From: Mycolicibacillus parakoreensis
GTDB lineage: Bacteria > Actinomycetota > Actinomycetes > Mycobacteriales > Mycobacteriaceae
Length of the DNA stretch: 64,000 nucleotides
NCBI RefSeq assembly: GCF_022370835.2
Contig: NZ_CP092365.1
Coordinates: 2,728,001-2,792,000 of the forward strand
Reading direction: 5' to 3'
This document shows positions 17,696 through 27,718 of this stretch, piece after piece; positions within the stretch are counted from its first letter, which is position 1, and every line of letters begins with the position of its first letter. The notes under the pieces are model-generated. The model did not search any database. It was not told where the DNA came from and was given only the letters and a program-made list of their open reading frames with translations. Both the position numbers and the translations under genes were made by a program.

Positions 17696-18232
17696 CTACG
17701 CGCCGGGTGCAGCCGGCGTCAACAGCCGGTTGGCGCAGGCGATCACCGCCGCCCGGGCCGAGGCACCGGGGTCGGCGTCGCGGGCCATCGCCCAGGTCGC
17801 GCGGGCGCCGTCGCTGCCGCGGATGACGGTGGCGGTGCGGCCGGCTGCGCTGCTCATCTGGTGAAAGCCCAGCACCTCCACGGCGACCCCGGCGTCGTGC
17901 AGCATCGCGGTGAGCGCGCCGATCGGGCCGGTGGCCACCGCGGCGACGGTGGTGTGGCGCTCACCGACCGCCAGGGTGGCCCGGTAGGTGCTCGCGGCGG
18001 GGCCGGCGGCCCCGCCGGGGATCCACTGCCGCAGCCGCAGCGGGCCGCGGGTGCGGCGGGAGTCGTCGTAGCGGGCCAGAAACTGCGCCCAGCTCAAGGT
18101 GGCCGCCTCGTCGCGCAGCCCGCGCGGCAGCGGCACCCCGAACAGCTCGGTGAAGCGGGTGGTGGCCCGGGGCGCACCACGGCGGTGGCGCGGTGTCGGC
18201 GGGGCGGGGCGGGTGCGGTGAGGTCCGGTCAT
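17696..18232 (-). CDS. Stand-alone LeuA allosteric (dimerisation) domain protein
   Basis: A 178-residue protein that resembles only the C-terminal regulatory domain of 2-isopropylmalate synthase, without the catalytic TIM barrel. The domain covers about residues 85-170: TVAAVATGPIGALTAML, then GFHQMSSAAGRTATVIRG, and the ending ASARAAVIACANRLL, all family features. It may bind leucine or a related metabolite, or modulate an isopropylmalate/homocitrate-type synthase elsewhere. It converges on cyp136 with a 7-bp gap. A long inverted repeat and a short reading frame precede it at 18280-18385. Confidence 0.7.
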   Translation of the reverse strand: MTGPHRTRPAPPTPRHRRGAPRATTRFTELFGVPLPRGLRDEAATLSWAQFLARYDDSRRTRGPLRLRQWIPGGAAGPAASTYRATLAVGERHTTVAAVATGPIGALTAMLHDAGVAVEVLGFHQMSSAAGRTATVIRGSDGARATWAMARDADPGASARAAVIACANRLLTPAAPGA

Positions 18233-18279
18233 GGATCGGCCTTCTTCTGAGTCCGAAGGGTGACCGACGGGGTAGCGCG

Positions 18280-18322
18280 ACCCGCAGCGGGGGGTCGGTC
18301 CGGATCAGACCCCGCTGCGGGT
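18280..18322 (-). promoter_or_regulatory. Inverted repeat and short frame in the leader of the LeuA-domain gene
   Basis: ACCCGCAGCGGGG...TC (18280-18296) pairs with GACCCCGCTGCGGGT (18308-18322), interrupted only by two extra G residues. It lies about 50 nt upstream of the LeuA-domain start. A 26-codon frame (ATG at 18385, TGA at 18305) runs into it on the same strand. An attenuator is conceivable, but the short peptide has a single leucine, so the evidence is thin. Confidence 0.35.
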
Positions 18323-18438
18323 GCTGGCTACGGCGCGCCCGAGACCGTTCCCGGGGGCGCGACGGACGACGCGCGCGGTGGACATGGCCGCCAGCGTAGC
18401 GGCGGCCGTGTCGGCGGCGCAACCGGTTTGGTGTCGGT

Positions 18439-18849
18439 TCAGCCGGCCGCGGTGTCGAGACCGCGCAGGGCCTTCTCGATCAGCCCGGTGACCTGCTCGG
18501 CGATCTCGCGCAGCGCGGGTTCCCCGGTGACCTGCGCCATCAGGGCGGGGTTCATCGCCTCGACGATGACGGTTCCCGGTGTGTCGGGGTCGGCGCGCAC
18601 GACGACGTTGCACGGCAGCAGCACCCCGATCTGGCGGTAGGCGGTGACCGCCTGATGCGCCAGCGACGGGTTGCACGCGCCGAGGATGGTGTAGTCCTCC
18701 ATGTCCTCGCCGAGCTTGGCTTTCAACGTGGCCTTCATGTCGATCTCGGTGAGAACCCCGAAACCATTCTGCGACAACGCTTCTCGAGTTCGTCCAACCG
18801 CATCCTCGAACGAGGTCTGCACGGTGGTGGTCAGCGCCGCTTTCATCAT
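18439..18849 (-). CDS. DUF302 domain protein
   Basis: A 136-residue cytosolic protein with a DUF302 fold, containing LSQNGFGVLTEIDMKATLK, GACNPSLAHQAV and GVLLPCNVVVRAD. Its biochemical role is not established; the family is often found near metal- or sulfur-stress genes. It has two cysteines, in GACNP and LLPCNV. Third gene of the operon AhpD-like, CsoR/CstR-like, DUF302 (gaps 28 and 41 bp), behind a CsoR-type operator. Confidence 0.8.
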   Translation of the reverse strand: MMKAALTTTVQTSFEDAVGRTREALSQNGFGVLTEIDMKATLKAKLGEDMEDYTILGACNPSLAHQAVTAYRQIGVLLPCNVVVRADPDTPGTVIVEAMNPALMAQVTGEPALREIAEQVTGLIEKALRGLDTAAG

Positions 18850-18890
18850 CGATTCCTCTCGTCATCGGCCGGCCGGCGGTGGGCGCCGCC

Positions 18891-19584
<694 letters not shown>

Positions 19585-19593
19585 ACCCCGACA

Positions 19594-19609
19594 ATACCCC
19601 TCGGGGTAT
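19594..19609 (-). promoter_or_regulatory. CsoR/CstR-type operator
   Basis: ATACCCC-TC-GGGGTAT, a perfect 7-bp inverted repeat of the G-tract form bound by CsoR-family repressors, is ten bases upstream of the first gene of the AhpD-like/CstR-like/DUF302 operon. A partial second copy (CATACCCCG) overlaps the start codon at 19582-19590. Confidence 0.8.
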
Positions 19610-19642
19610 ATCTGCGCCACCCGGGCGAGCCGCCCGGGCCGG

Positions 19643-21388
19643 TCAGGACAGGATGCGTCGGGCCACGTTGGTGCTGACCAGGTCGAGCAGCTCGTCGCCG
19701 CGGCCGGCCAGGATGGTGCGGATCGCATACAGCGAGAACCCCTTGGCCTGCTCCACGCTGATCGCCGGGGGGATCGACAGCTCCTGGCGGGCGGTGACCA
19801 CGTCGACCAGCGCCGGCCCGTCGTGGGCGAACGCCTCGCCCAGCGCCGCGTCAAGCTCGCCGGGCCGCTCGACACGGCGACCGAGCATTCCGGCGGCGGT
19901 GGCCACCGCGGCCAGGTCCGGGTCGTGCAGTCCGGTGCCGAAGTTGACGAAACCGGCGGCCTTCATCTCCAGCTCCACGAAGTTCAGCGAGGAGTTGTTG
20001 AACACCACCACCTTCACCGGCAGCCGGTTTTGGATCAGCGTCAACAGCTCACCGAGCAGCATCGTCAGGCCGCCGTCGCCGGCGAATGCGACCACCTGCC
20101 GGTCCCCGGCGGCGGTCTGCGCGCCGATCGCCTGGGGGACCGCGCCGGCCATGCTGCCGTGGTTGAACGAGCCGATCAGCCGCCGTCGGCCGTTCATGTG
20201 CAGGTAGCGGGACGCCCACACCACCGGGGAGCCCACGTCGACGGTGAACACCGCATCCGGTGCCGCGATCCGGTCGACGGTCGCCGCCAGGTACTCCGGA
20301 CGGATCGGGGTGCGGCCCCGATCGTCGACGGCCAGCGCGTCGAGCCCGGCGCGGGTCTTGCGGTAGTGGGCCAGCGCGCGCTGCAGGTGGTTGCGCTCGG
20401 TTTTGCGGGTCAGCTGCGGCTGCAGCGCGGCCAGGGTGTCGGCGACGCTGCCGAGCAGCGGCAGGTCCACCGGGGTGCGCCGGCCCAGGTGCCGGCCCCG
20501 GATGTCGACCTGGATGACGGTGGCGTCCTCCGGATAGAACTGCTGGTAGGGGAAGTCGGTGCCGAGCATCAGCAGCACCTCGGCCTCGGCGATCGCCTTG
20601 TAGCCGGAGGCGAAGCCGAGCAGTCCGGTCATCCCGACGTCGAACGGGTTGTCGTATTCGATGTGTTCCTTGCCGCGCAGCGCGTGCACGATCGGCGCGG
20701 CGAGGGTGTCGGCGGCGGTGAGCAGCGCCTCGTGGGCGCCGGCCACCCCCGCGCCGGCGAGGATCGTCACCTTCTCGGCGGCGTTGAGCACCGTCGCGGC
20801 GTTGGTCAACGACCGGTCGTCGGGCCGGCACACCGACCGTGTCGCGTACACCGGGCGCTGCGCCCAGCCGGGGTCGTCGCTGCGGGCCAACAACACCTCG
20901 CCGGGCACGACGATCACCGCGACCCCGTTGTCCTCGACCGCGGCGCGCATCGCCTGCGCCACGATGCGCGGGGCGGTCTCCGCGGTGCTGATCAGCTCGC
21001 AGTACACGCTGCACTCCTTGAACAGCTCCTGCGGGTGGGTCTCCTGGAAGTACTGCGAGCCGATCTCGGCGATCGGGATGTGCGCGGCGATCGCCAACAC
21101 CGGCACCCGGCTGCGCTGCGCGTCGAACAACCCGTTGATCAGGTGCAGGTTGCCCGGACCGCAGCTGCCCGCACACACCGCCAGCGTGCCGGTGAGCGCG
21201 GCGTCGGCCGCGGCGGCGAACGCGGCGGTCTCCTCGTGGCGCACCAGCTGCCAGCTCACGCCGTCGGGGCCGGGCACGCGCCGGATCGCGTCGGTCAACC
21301 CGTTGAGGCTGTCGCCGGGGATGCCGTAGACGCGGCGCACCCCGCCGTGGCGCAGCGCGGTGATCAGCTGGTCGGCGACGGTGGCCAT
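19643..21388 (-). CDS. Thiamine-diphosphate enzyme, pyruvate oxidase / pyruvate:quinone dehydrogenase type
   Basis: A 581-residue ThDP- and FAD-dependent enzyme of the PoxB/acetolactate-synthase superfamily. The N-terminal Pyr domain has the catalytic Glu in VRHEETAAFAA and the loop CAGSCGPGNLHLINGLFDA, characteristic of pyruvate oxidases. The C-terminal domain has the ThDP motif GDGGLTMLLGE...VVFNNSSLNFV. It likely decarboxylates pyruvate to acetate, passing electrons to quinone or O2. Acetolactate synthase activity is less likely because the neighbourhood has no ilvN. It starts 37 bp after the FadE22 stop on the same strand, so it may be co-transcribed with fadE22. Confidence 0.75.
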   Translation of the reverse strand: MATVADQLITALRHGGVRRVYGIPGDSLNGLTDAIRRVPGPDGVSWQLVRHEETAAFAAAADAALTGTLAVCAGSCGPGNLHLINGLFDAQRSRVPVLAIAAHIPIAEIGSQYFQETHPQELFKECSVYCELISTAETAPRIVAQAMRAAVEDNGVAVIVVPGEVLLARSDDPGWAQRPVYATRSVCRPDDRSLTNAATVLNAAEKVTILAGAGVAGAHEALLTAADTLAAPIVHALRGKEHIEYDNPFDVGMTGLLGFASGYKAIAEAEVLLMLGTDFPYQQFYPEDATVIQVDIRGRHLGRRTPVDLPLLGSVADTLAALQPQLTRKTERNHLQRALAHYRKTRAGLDALAVDDRGRTPIRPEYLAATVDRIAAPDAVFTVDVGSPVVWASRYLHMNGRRRLIGSFNHGSMAGAVPQAIGAQTAAGDRQVVAFAGDGGLTMLLGELLTLIQNRLPVKVVVFNNSSLNFVELEMKAAGFVNFGTGLHDPDLAAVATAAGMLGRRVERPGELDAALGEAFAHDGPALVDVVTARQELSIPPAISVEQAKGFSLYAIRTILAGRGDELLDLVSTNVARRILS

Positions 21389-21425
21389 CGGCGCTCCTCC
21401 TCCTGCGGCCGCACCGGCGGGCGGG

Positions 21426-23618
21426 TTAGTTGATCAGCGGATCGCGCGGCATGCCCAGGATACGTTCGGCGATCTGGTTGCGGCTGACCTCCGAGGTGCC
21501 TCCGGCGATGGCCATGCCGCGCGCCCCCATCACCATCCGGCCGGCCAGCGCGCCCGGCCCGTCGGTCACCGCGACCTCCGGGCCCAGCAGGGCCGCCCCG
21601 ATCGCCGCGCCCTCCCCCATGTGCTCGGCGAGGGTCAGTTTGGTGATGTTGCCCTCCGGGCCGGGCCCGGCGCCCTCGAGGCTGCGGACCGCCCGGCGCA
21701 GGTTGAGCAGCCGCAGCGCGTGATCGTAGGCGATGTAGGCGCCGATGCGCACCTCGGCGTCGGCCAGCCGCGGGCCGTACTGCCCGACCAGGCTCACCAG
21801 ATGCTCGGCGATGCCCTCGTGGAACGATCCGCCGCCGCCGATGCTGACCCGTTCGTTGCCGAGGGTGGCGCGGGCCACCGTCCAGCCGGTGTTGGGTTCG
21901 CCGACGACGTCCTCGTCGGGGACGAACACGTCGTTGAAGAACACCTCGTTGAACTCCGCACCGCCGGTGATCTGGCGCAGCGGGCGCACCTCGACCCCGG
22001 GGGCCTGCATGTCGACGATGACGGTGGTGATCCCGCCGTGCTTGCTGGCCTCGAAGTCGGTGCGCACGGTGGCCAGGCCCCGCCGGCAGTAGTGCGCCCC
22101 CGAGGTCCACACCTTCTGGCCGCTGAGTGTCCAGCCGCCGTCGACCCGGGTGGCGCGGGTCTTGACCGCCGCGGCATCCGATCCGGCGTCCGGCTCGGAG
22201 AACAGCTGGCACCACACCTCCTCCTGGCGCAGCGCCGCGGCGACGAACCGGTCGATCTGCGAGGCGGTGCCGTGCTGGATGAGGGTCAGCACCACCCAGC
22301 CGGTGATCGAGTAGTCGGGCCGGGTGATGCCGGCGGCACTGAACTCCTGCTCGATCACCAATTGTTCGACCGCCGAGGCGGCCCGGCCCCATGGGGTGGG
22401 CCAGTGCGGCATGATGTAGCCGGTCTCGATGAGCTTGTCGCGCTGGGCATCGCCGTCGAGGGCGGCGATCTCGGCGGCGTCGGCGCGCACCCGGGTGCGG
22501 ATCTCGTCGGCCTCCGCGGGCAGGTCCAGGCTGTTGGCGCGCGACACCCCCGCGGCGGTGCGTTCGAAGGCATCGCGGGCCGGACCGTCGCCACCGAACA
22601 GCGCCCGCACGCTCAACGCGCGACGCAGATGCAGGTGCGCATCGTGCTCCCAGGTGAAACCGATGCCGCCGTGCACCTGAATGTTCATCTCGGCGTTGCC
22701 GGCGTAGGCCGGCAACGCCAGCGCGGCGGCCACCCCGGCCATCAACCGGAACTGTTCACCGGCGTCGGCGGCGGCCTCCTCGGCGGCGGCCTCGTCGGCG
22801 GCGCGGGCGGCGTCCCACACCGCGGCGGTCGCCGATTCGGCGGCCACCAGCATGTCGGCGCAGTGGTGTTTGACCGCCTGGAAGGTGGCGATGGTGCGGC
22901 CGAACTGCCGACGCACCTTGGCGTACTCGACGGCGGCCTCCACACAGTCGGCCGCCCCGCCGACCGCCTCGGCGGCCAGCAGCAGCCGGGCGTAGTCCCG
23001 CGTCGACGCCGTCGCGCCGCCCAGCACGTCGGCGTCGCCGACCGCCACCTCGGTGAGCGTGACCCGTCCGCAGCGTCGGGTGGGGTCGAGGTTGTCGGGC
23101 ACCGTGACCGCCACCCCGGCACGGTCGGCCTCGACGAGGAGGATGTCCTCCCCGACGGCGAGCAGCAGCAGATCGGCCAACCCGGCGCCGAGCACGATGC
23201 CGGCGTCCCCGCTGGCCACGCCGCCGTCGAGCGTCACCGCCGCGTCGACACCGATCCCGGCGGTGACCCGGCCGTCGAGCAGCCCGGGCAGCCACCGCGT
23301 CTTCTGCTCGCCGGTGCCGGTGGCCGCGATCGCCGCCGAGGCGATCACCGTGGGCACGAACGGTCCCGGCGTCACCGCCCGACCGAGTTGTTCGACGACG
23401 ACCACCAGTTCGGCCAGCCCGAACCCGGATCCGCCGTGTTCCTCCGCGATGTGCAGCCCCAGCCAGCCCAGCGCGGCGAGCTCATCCCAGAACGGGGGCC
23501 GGGACTCGTCGTCTGCGTCCAGCAGTGCCCGCGCGGCCGACCGGGCCTGCTGCGCGGTGAGAAACGCGGCCGCCACCTCGGCGAGTTCGCGATGGTCGTC
23601 GGTGAGCGCGATCCCCAT
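21426..23618 (-). CDS. fadE22: Two-domain acyl-CoA dehydrogenase (FadE22-like)
   Basis: A 730-residue fusion of two acyl-CoA dehydrogenase units. The N-terminal unit (about 1-350) is diverged, with TWEHDAHLHLRRA near its end. The C-terminal unit (about 370-730) has the family motifs CQLFSEPDAGSDAA, VWTSGAHYC and the end GGTSEVSRNQIAERILG. M. tuberculosis has several double FadE proteins; this one occupies the place of FadE22 (Rv3061c), near cyp136, with a similar length. It would oxidise acyl-CoA, possibly a sterol-derived or branched one, with FAD. Only the assignment to FadE22 rests on synteny. Confidence 0.75.
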   Translation of the reverse strand: MGIALTDDHRELAEVAAAFLTAQQARSAARALLDADDESRPPFWDELAALGWLGLHIAEEHGGSGFGLAELVVVVEQLGRAVTPGPFVPTVIASAAIAATGTGEQKTRWLPGLLDGRVTAGIGVDAAVTLDGGVASGDAGIVLGAGLADLLLLAVGEDILLVEADRAGVAVTVPDNLDPTRRCGRVTLTEVAVGDADVLGGATASTRDYARLLLAAEAVGGAADCVEAAVEYAKVRRQFGRTIATFQAVKHHCADMLVAAESATAAVWDAARAADEAAAEEAAADAGEQFRLMAGVAAALALPAYAGNAEMNIQVHGGIGFTWEHDAHLHLRRALSVRALFGGDGPARDAFERTAAGVSRANSLDLPAEADEIRTRVRADAAEIAALDGDAQRDKLIETGYIMPHWPTPWGRAASAVEQLVIEQEFSAAGITRPDYSITGWVVLTLIQHGTASQIDRFVAAALRQEEVWCQLFSEPDAGSDAAAVKTRATRVDGGWTLSGQKVWTSGAHYCRRGLATVRTDFEASKHGGITTVIVDMQAPGVEVRPLRQITGGAEFNEVFFNDVFVPDEDVVGEPNTGWTVARATLGNERVSIGGGGSFHEGIAEHLVSLVGQYGPRLADAEVRIGAYIAYDHALRLLNLRRAVRSLEGAGPGPEGNITKLTLAEHMGEGAAIGAALLGPEVAVTDGPGALAGRMVMGARGMAIAGGTSEVSRNQIAERILGMPRDPLIN

Positions 23619-23690
23619 GGGGCCTCCTTGACGAGTCGCCGGTTGGTCCCCGCAAGCTATCGCGCCCGCGGTGCGGGTGGCCGCGCGGGG

Positions 23691-24143
23691 TCAGGACCGG
23701 GCGGTGGTGTCGCGCTGCCCGTAGGGCACCGCGCCCAGCAGCGTCACCGACACCGAATCGCCGCTGGGCACGCGGTAGGTGCGCCGCTCCCCGGGGCGGG
23801 CGCCGGCCAGCGCGGTCCCCAGCGGGGACTGCGGCGAGTAGACCTCGATGTCGCCGGGGTCGACGTCGCGCACCCCGAGCAGGAACGTCTCGGTCTCCTT
23901 GGTGTCGTCGAACCGCACGGTGAGCACCATGCCGGGCTCGGCGATCCCGTCGTCGGGCGGGTCCTCGCCGACGACGGCATGGGAGAGCAGGTCGCGGATC
24001 TGGGCGATCCGGGCCCGATTGGCCTGCAGGTGATCCAGCGCCACCGATTCGTCTTCCTCGTGGGTCTCGAGGAGCTCGTTCAACTCGGCCTGCAGCCGAT
24101 CGTGGGCGCTGCGTGTCATCCAGACAGATTGCGGGCCGGTCAT
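23691..24143 (-). CDS. GreA/GreB-family RNA polymerase secondary-channel factor
   Basis: A 150-residue protein with the Gre two-part plan: an N-terminal coiled coil (about 1-75, MTRSAHDRLQAELNELLET) and a C-terminal FKBP-like globule ending SPLGTALAGARPGERRTYRVPSGD, split at PLGTALAGARPGE. The coiled-coil tip reads EEDES and has acidic residues but not the exact GreA DxxE spacing. It resembles the mycobacterial Gre-like protein Rv3788 more than the cleavage factor GreA, so it may inhibit rather than stimulate transcript cleavage. It stands alone between fadE22 and a flavoprotein gene. Confidence 0.75.
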   Translation of the reverse strand: MTGPQSVWMTRSAHDRLQAELNELLETHEEDESVALDHLQANRARIAQIRDLLSHAVVGEDPPDDGIAEPGMVLTVRFDDTKETETFLLGVRDVDPGDIEVYSPQSPLGTALAGARPGERRTYRVPSGDSVSVTLLGAVPYGQRDTTARS

Positions 24144-24220
24144 CAGGTTTTCTCCGTTCTCGGGTGTGGCGGAAAACTAACAGGGTCGAGCGAAGGCGGT
24201 GCGCGGGCGTTGCCGCGACG

Positions 24221-25462
24221 TTAGCGCGCCGGATCGAACTCGCGCAGTGCTGCGGGAAGTTTGCCGGTGGTGATCAGTTCGGTCAAGAGCCGCCCGGTGG
24301 CCGGCCCCTGGGCGATTCCCCACATGCCGTGCCCCCCTGCCACATAGATTCCGCGCTCCGGTAATGCTCCGATCAACGGCCGACCGTCGGCGGTCAACGG
24401 GCGTGGGCCCACCCACAGGTCGGTGCGTTGCGCCCAGTTTATCCCGTCGAGCAGCGGCGCCGCCGCCGCGGCGATCGCATCGAGCCGGGCCGGCACCGCC
24501 GGCGCGTCCGGTGAGCGGAATTCCATGGTCCCGGCCACCCGCAGCCCGTCCCGGTACGGGGTGCAGGCCACCCGGGCGTCGGGCAGGTAGATCGGGGTGG
24601 GCACCGGCCGGGATGTGGGCACGGTGAACGAGTAGCCCCGCCCGGCCTGGACCCGCGTGCGGATCTGCCGCCCCACCAGCCGCGACAGCCACGCCCCGGT
24701 GGCGATCACCGCGACGTCGGCGCTCAGGTCTGCGCCGTCGCGCGTGGTCACCGCCGCCGCACCGTCGCGCGAGCGCACGTCGGTGACCTCGGCGATCTCC
24801 AGGCGCCCACCGCGGTCGGTGACGGCCCGGCCCAGGGCGGTGACGAACCGTCCCGGATCGAAGAACCGCTGGCCGTTGACGCTGACCGCGGCGGTGACCT
24901 GCGACGAGGCGGCCGGGACCTGCTCGCGCAGCGCCGCGCCGGAGAGTCTGGTGACGTCGACCGGCTGGCCGGTGTCGGCGAACCGCCGCATCTCGGCTTC
25001 GAAACGGGTTGCCTGTTCGGCCGTTTCGAACACGGCGGTGATCGGCCCGTCGGTCATCGGGGCGTCGACGCCGCCGGCGGCGAGCAGGTCGTAGGACTCC
25101 AGGATCATCGCGTTGATCGGGACCGCGGCGTGTGCGGCGCGCCGCCACGCCGGCCATCGGCAGTGCGCGGCGAAGCGCAGCAAAAACCCCCACATGCGCC
25201 GGTCGGCGGAGAGCGCGATGCGCAGCGGTGCGGTCGGATCCCACAGCGAGGTCAGCCCGTAGCGCAGCGCCGAGGGCTCGTTGAGCGGGATCGTCAACGC
25301 CGGCGAGATCCAGCCGGCGTTACCCCACGAGGAACCGGCCGCCACCCCGGCGCGGTCGACGACGGTGACCTGCACCCCGCGTTCCTGCAGGAACCATGCC
25401 GTGGACAGCCCCACGATGCCCGCTCCGACGACGATCGCGGTGCGCGGTGCGCTCACTGCCAT
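24221..25462 (-). CDS. D-amino-acid dehydrogenase (DadA-like FAD oxidoreductase)
   Basis: A 413-residue membrane-peripheral flavoprotein of the DAO family. The FAD motif VVGAGIVGLSTAWFL is at about 10-24, followed by SSWGNAGWISPAL, which matches the DadA small-subunit family. The C-terminal motif GGHGMWGIAQGPATGRL is also typical. It would oxidise D-amino acids to 2-oxo acids and pass electrons to quinone. The ATG at 25462 has a GGAGGAAG site; a TTG one base upstream is unlikely. It diverges from the RDD protein gene. Confidence 0.8.
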   Translation of the reverse strand: MAVSAPRTAIVVGAGIVGLSTAWFLQERGVQVTVVDRAGVAAGSSWGNAGWISPALTIPLNEPSALRYGLTSLWDPTAPLRIALSADRRMWGFLLRFAAHCRWPAWRRAAHAAVPINAMILESYDLLAAGGVDAPMTDGPITAVFETAEQATRFEAEMRRFADTGQPVDVTRLSGAALREQVPAASSQVTAAVSVNGQRFFDPGRFVTALGRAVTDRGGRLEIAEVTDVRSRDGAAAVTTRDGADLSADVAVIATGAWLSRLVGRQIRTRVQAGRGYSFTVPTSRPVPTPIYLPDARVACTPYRDGLRVAGTMEFRSPDAPAVPARLDAIAAAAAPLLDGINWAQRTDLWVGPRPLTADGRPLIGALPERGIYVAGGHGMWGIAQGPATGRLLTELITTGKLPAALREFDPAR

Positions 25463-25696
25463 CAACTTCCTCCGTTTCCGTACCGGTGACCCCCTCCCCC
25501 CATGATGGGGAAAATTCCGGTTCGGCGCCGCCGCCGAGCCCGGCCCGCGGGGGCCGGATAAACTGGCCGACGCTAGATCAGCGCCCCGTCGGGGGTGCGG
25601 CCCGGCAGCGGCCGCGGTGTTCGACGGGCGGCCATGGTCGCCGGGGCCCCGGCGCGGGTGCGTCGGCGGCGGTTCGCGGTGACGGCGGGGATAGGG

Positions 25697-26257
25697 ATGT
25701 CAGGACAGTTCAGCGGCGCGAGCTACACGTGTCCGCACTGTGGTTTCGACACCCCCGTCGCCGGGGAGTTCTGCACGATGTGCGGTCGCGCCCTGCCTCC
25801 GGTCGACCGATCGGCGTATCTGCCGGCCGGGCGCGGGGTGCGCTGCAGCGCGTTTCTGCTCGACCTGGCGGCGATGCTCAGCCCCGCACTGCCGCTGGCG
25901 GTGATCGCCGCCCTGCTGGGGGTGGCGGCGGTGGTGTACCTGGTGGTGCCGGTCGGGTTCGTCGCGATCTGGGCCTGGATGCAGATCTGGCAGGCGCTCT
26001 CCGGCACCACCTTCGGCAAGTCGATTCTGGGCCTGCGGCTGGTCCGCGTCGCCGACTACCGGACGCCGGGGCTGGGCGCCACCCTGGCGCGCAGCCTGGT
26101 GTTCCTGCTCACCCTGGGTCTGGCCGGGCTGCCGGTGCTGCGCGGCGCGACCGGATGGCACGATCGGCTCACTCGCCTCACCGTGCTCGACGTGCTCAAC
26201 GGTGCCGACCCGGTCGGCGCGCAGGCACGGCGCGGGGTGCGCGGCGGCTACCGCTGA
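25697..26257 (+). CDS. Zinc-ribbon plus RDD-domain membrane protein
   Basis: A 186-residue protein: an N-terminal zinc ribbon (CPHCG at about 12-16 and CTMCG at about 28-32), then an RDD-type membrane domain with two or three hydrophobic segments between about 50 and 150 and the family signature GTTFGKSILGLRLVR. Role unknown; RDD proteins may be ion transporters. I chose the ATG at 25697 because the ribbon follows it directly. Its 3' end overlaps the convergent membrane-protein gene by 10 bp. Confidence 0.75.
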   Translation: MSGQFSGASYTCPHCGFDTPVAGEFCTMCGRALPPVDRSAYLPAGRGVRCSAFLLDLAAMLSPALPLAVIAALLGVAAVVYLVVPVGFVAIWAWMQIWQALSGTTFGKSILGLRLVRVADYRTPGLGATLARSLVFLLTLGLAGLPVLRGATGWHDRLTRLTVLDVLNGADPVGAQARRGVRGGYR

Positions 26258-27708
26258 TCACCGCGCGGCGCCGTCTCCGGTCGATCCGGTGGCGTGGCGA
26301 TCCGCGGGGCGGACGGGTCGGCCGCGGCGATGCGCGGGGCGGCGATCCGCGGCGGCGCGGTCTCTGGCGCGGCAGCGGGGCGCGCGGCGGGTCGTGGGGC
26401 GAACTCGGCGGCCCACGCCCCGACGAGCAGCACCGCCGCCAACACCACCACCGTCACGTCGAACGTGCTGGTGATCTGCTGGGACAGCGAATTGCCGAAC
26501 ACGGCGTTGATCACGCCGGGGTTCAGCGGTGCGCTGCGCGGCACCAGCGCGACCCCCAGGATCAGTCGGCACACCGCCACCACGACCAGGGTGGCGAACA
26601 GCACCGCGCTGACCGCCCGGGGCGCGGCGGCGCCGACGCCGTTGAGGGCCAGCCAGACCGCGAGGACCGCGGCGATCACGTCGGCGGCCATCAACGCGGT
26701 GCTGTTGTAGGGCGGGCCGGGCAACGCGAGCACCGCGGTGAGCCCCACCCCGGTGATCCGCAGCACCGCCGTGCCGGCGCACCACGCGGCGATGAGGAGC
26801 AGCGCCGAGCGGGCTGCGGCGGGCCAGAGCCGGGCCGCACCGCCGGATCGCAGGCCCGCCACCGACCGGGGGCCGAGCAGCGCCGCCGCGGCGACCCAAA
26901 CCAGATACCCCTCGAACCCCACCCCGGCGGTGCCGGTGTTCTGCGCGATGCCGTGGAAACCGTCGAGGTCCCGCCCGACCGGCAACACCCACACCAGCGT
27001 GGCGGCCAGCGCCGCTGACCCGCCCAGCAGCACCGTCGCCAGCCGCGCGGCGGGGCCCCCGGTGATCAGCCAGCGTCCGGCGATGAGCACCGGCAGCACC
27101 GCCACCACGCTGAAGAGCACCGCGGCGACCGCGGTCACCAGGTTGGCGGTGCCGGCCTGCCCGCCGAGGTCGGGCAGCACGAAACGGGTGCGCAGATACA
27201 GGTTGAGCAGGGCGGCGCCCCCACCCGCCACGATCGAGACCCACCCCAGCACCCGGCATGCCGCGGCGGTGGTGGCCTCGCGGTCGCTGCCCACCGGCGG
27301 CCCGGCCGCCAGCAGCGCGCCGGCCAACCCCAGCAGGGCACCGGGGCCGACACCGGGGGCGACCGCGCCGCTGCCGGTGTGGCGCACCGCCGCCACGATC
27401 GTCACCGCCGTGAACGCCGCGACCACGAGCAGGTACGGCAGCGTCAGCGGCCCGCGCAGCCGTGCGGCGGCGCCGTCGCGTCCCCGCCAGGCGGCGACCG
27501 GCGGCACCAGCGCCGCCAGCGTCACCGCCACCAGCCCCGCGTAGACCCCGTAGACCCAGCCGCCGGTCGCGCCGATGCCCAGCCCGACGTGGATGTTCCA
27601 CGGCAGCAGCAGGCCGGCGATCAGCAACACCGCCGCAGCCACGAGGCGGACCCGGTCATCGCCGGTACCGGTCGACACCGGTGTGCGCGGGTGGCTCATC
27701 TCGGTCAT
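26248..27708 (-). CDS. Mycobacterial polytopic membrane protein, function unknown
   Basis: A 486-residue integral membrane protein with about 11-12 predicted transmembrane segments, starting with VRLVAAAVLLIAGLLLPWNI at about 20-39. After about residue 430 there is a soluble tail rich in Ala and Pro (APRIAAPRIAA repeats). It starts 10 nt after the stop of the Pro-rich protein gene at 27719, so they form an operon. I do not recognise a functional family beyond conserved mycobacterial membrane protein. Confidence 0.7.
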   Translation of the reverse strand: MTEMSHPRTPVSTGTGDDRVRLVAAAVLLIAGLLLPWNIHVGLGIGATGGWVYGVYAGLVAVTLAALVPPVAAWRGRDGAAARLRGPLTLPYLLVVAAFTAVTIVAAVRHTGSGAVAPGVGPGALLGLAGALLAAGPPVGSDREATTAAACRVLGWVSIVAGGGAALLNLYLRTRFVLPDLGGQAGTANLVTAVAAVLFSVVAVLPVLIAGRWLITGGPAARLATVLLGGSAALAATLVWVLPVGRDLDGFHGIAQNTGTAGVGFEGYLVWVAAAALLGPRSVAGLRSGGAARLWPAAARSALLLIAAWCAGTAVLRITGVGLTAVLALPGPPYNSTALMAADVIAAVLAVWLALNGVGAAAPRAVSAVLFATLVVVAVCRLILGVALVPRSAPLNPGVINAVFGNSLSQQITSTFDVTVVVLAAVLLVGAWAAEFAPRPAARPAAAPETAPPRIAAPRIAAADPSAPRIATPPDRPETAPRGDQR

Positions 27709-27718
27709 TGTTCGCCTG

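Noticed and set aside
19643..21388. Acetolactate synthase large subunit
   Set aside because: The Pyr-domain loop CAGSCGPGNLHLINGL and the absence of an adjacent small subunit favour a pyruvate oxidase type enzyme.
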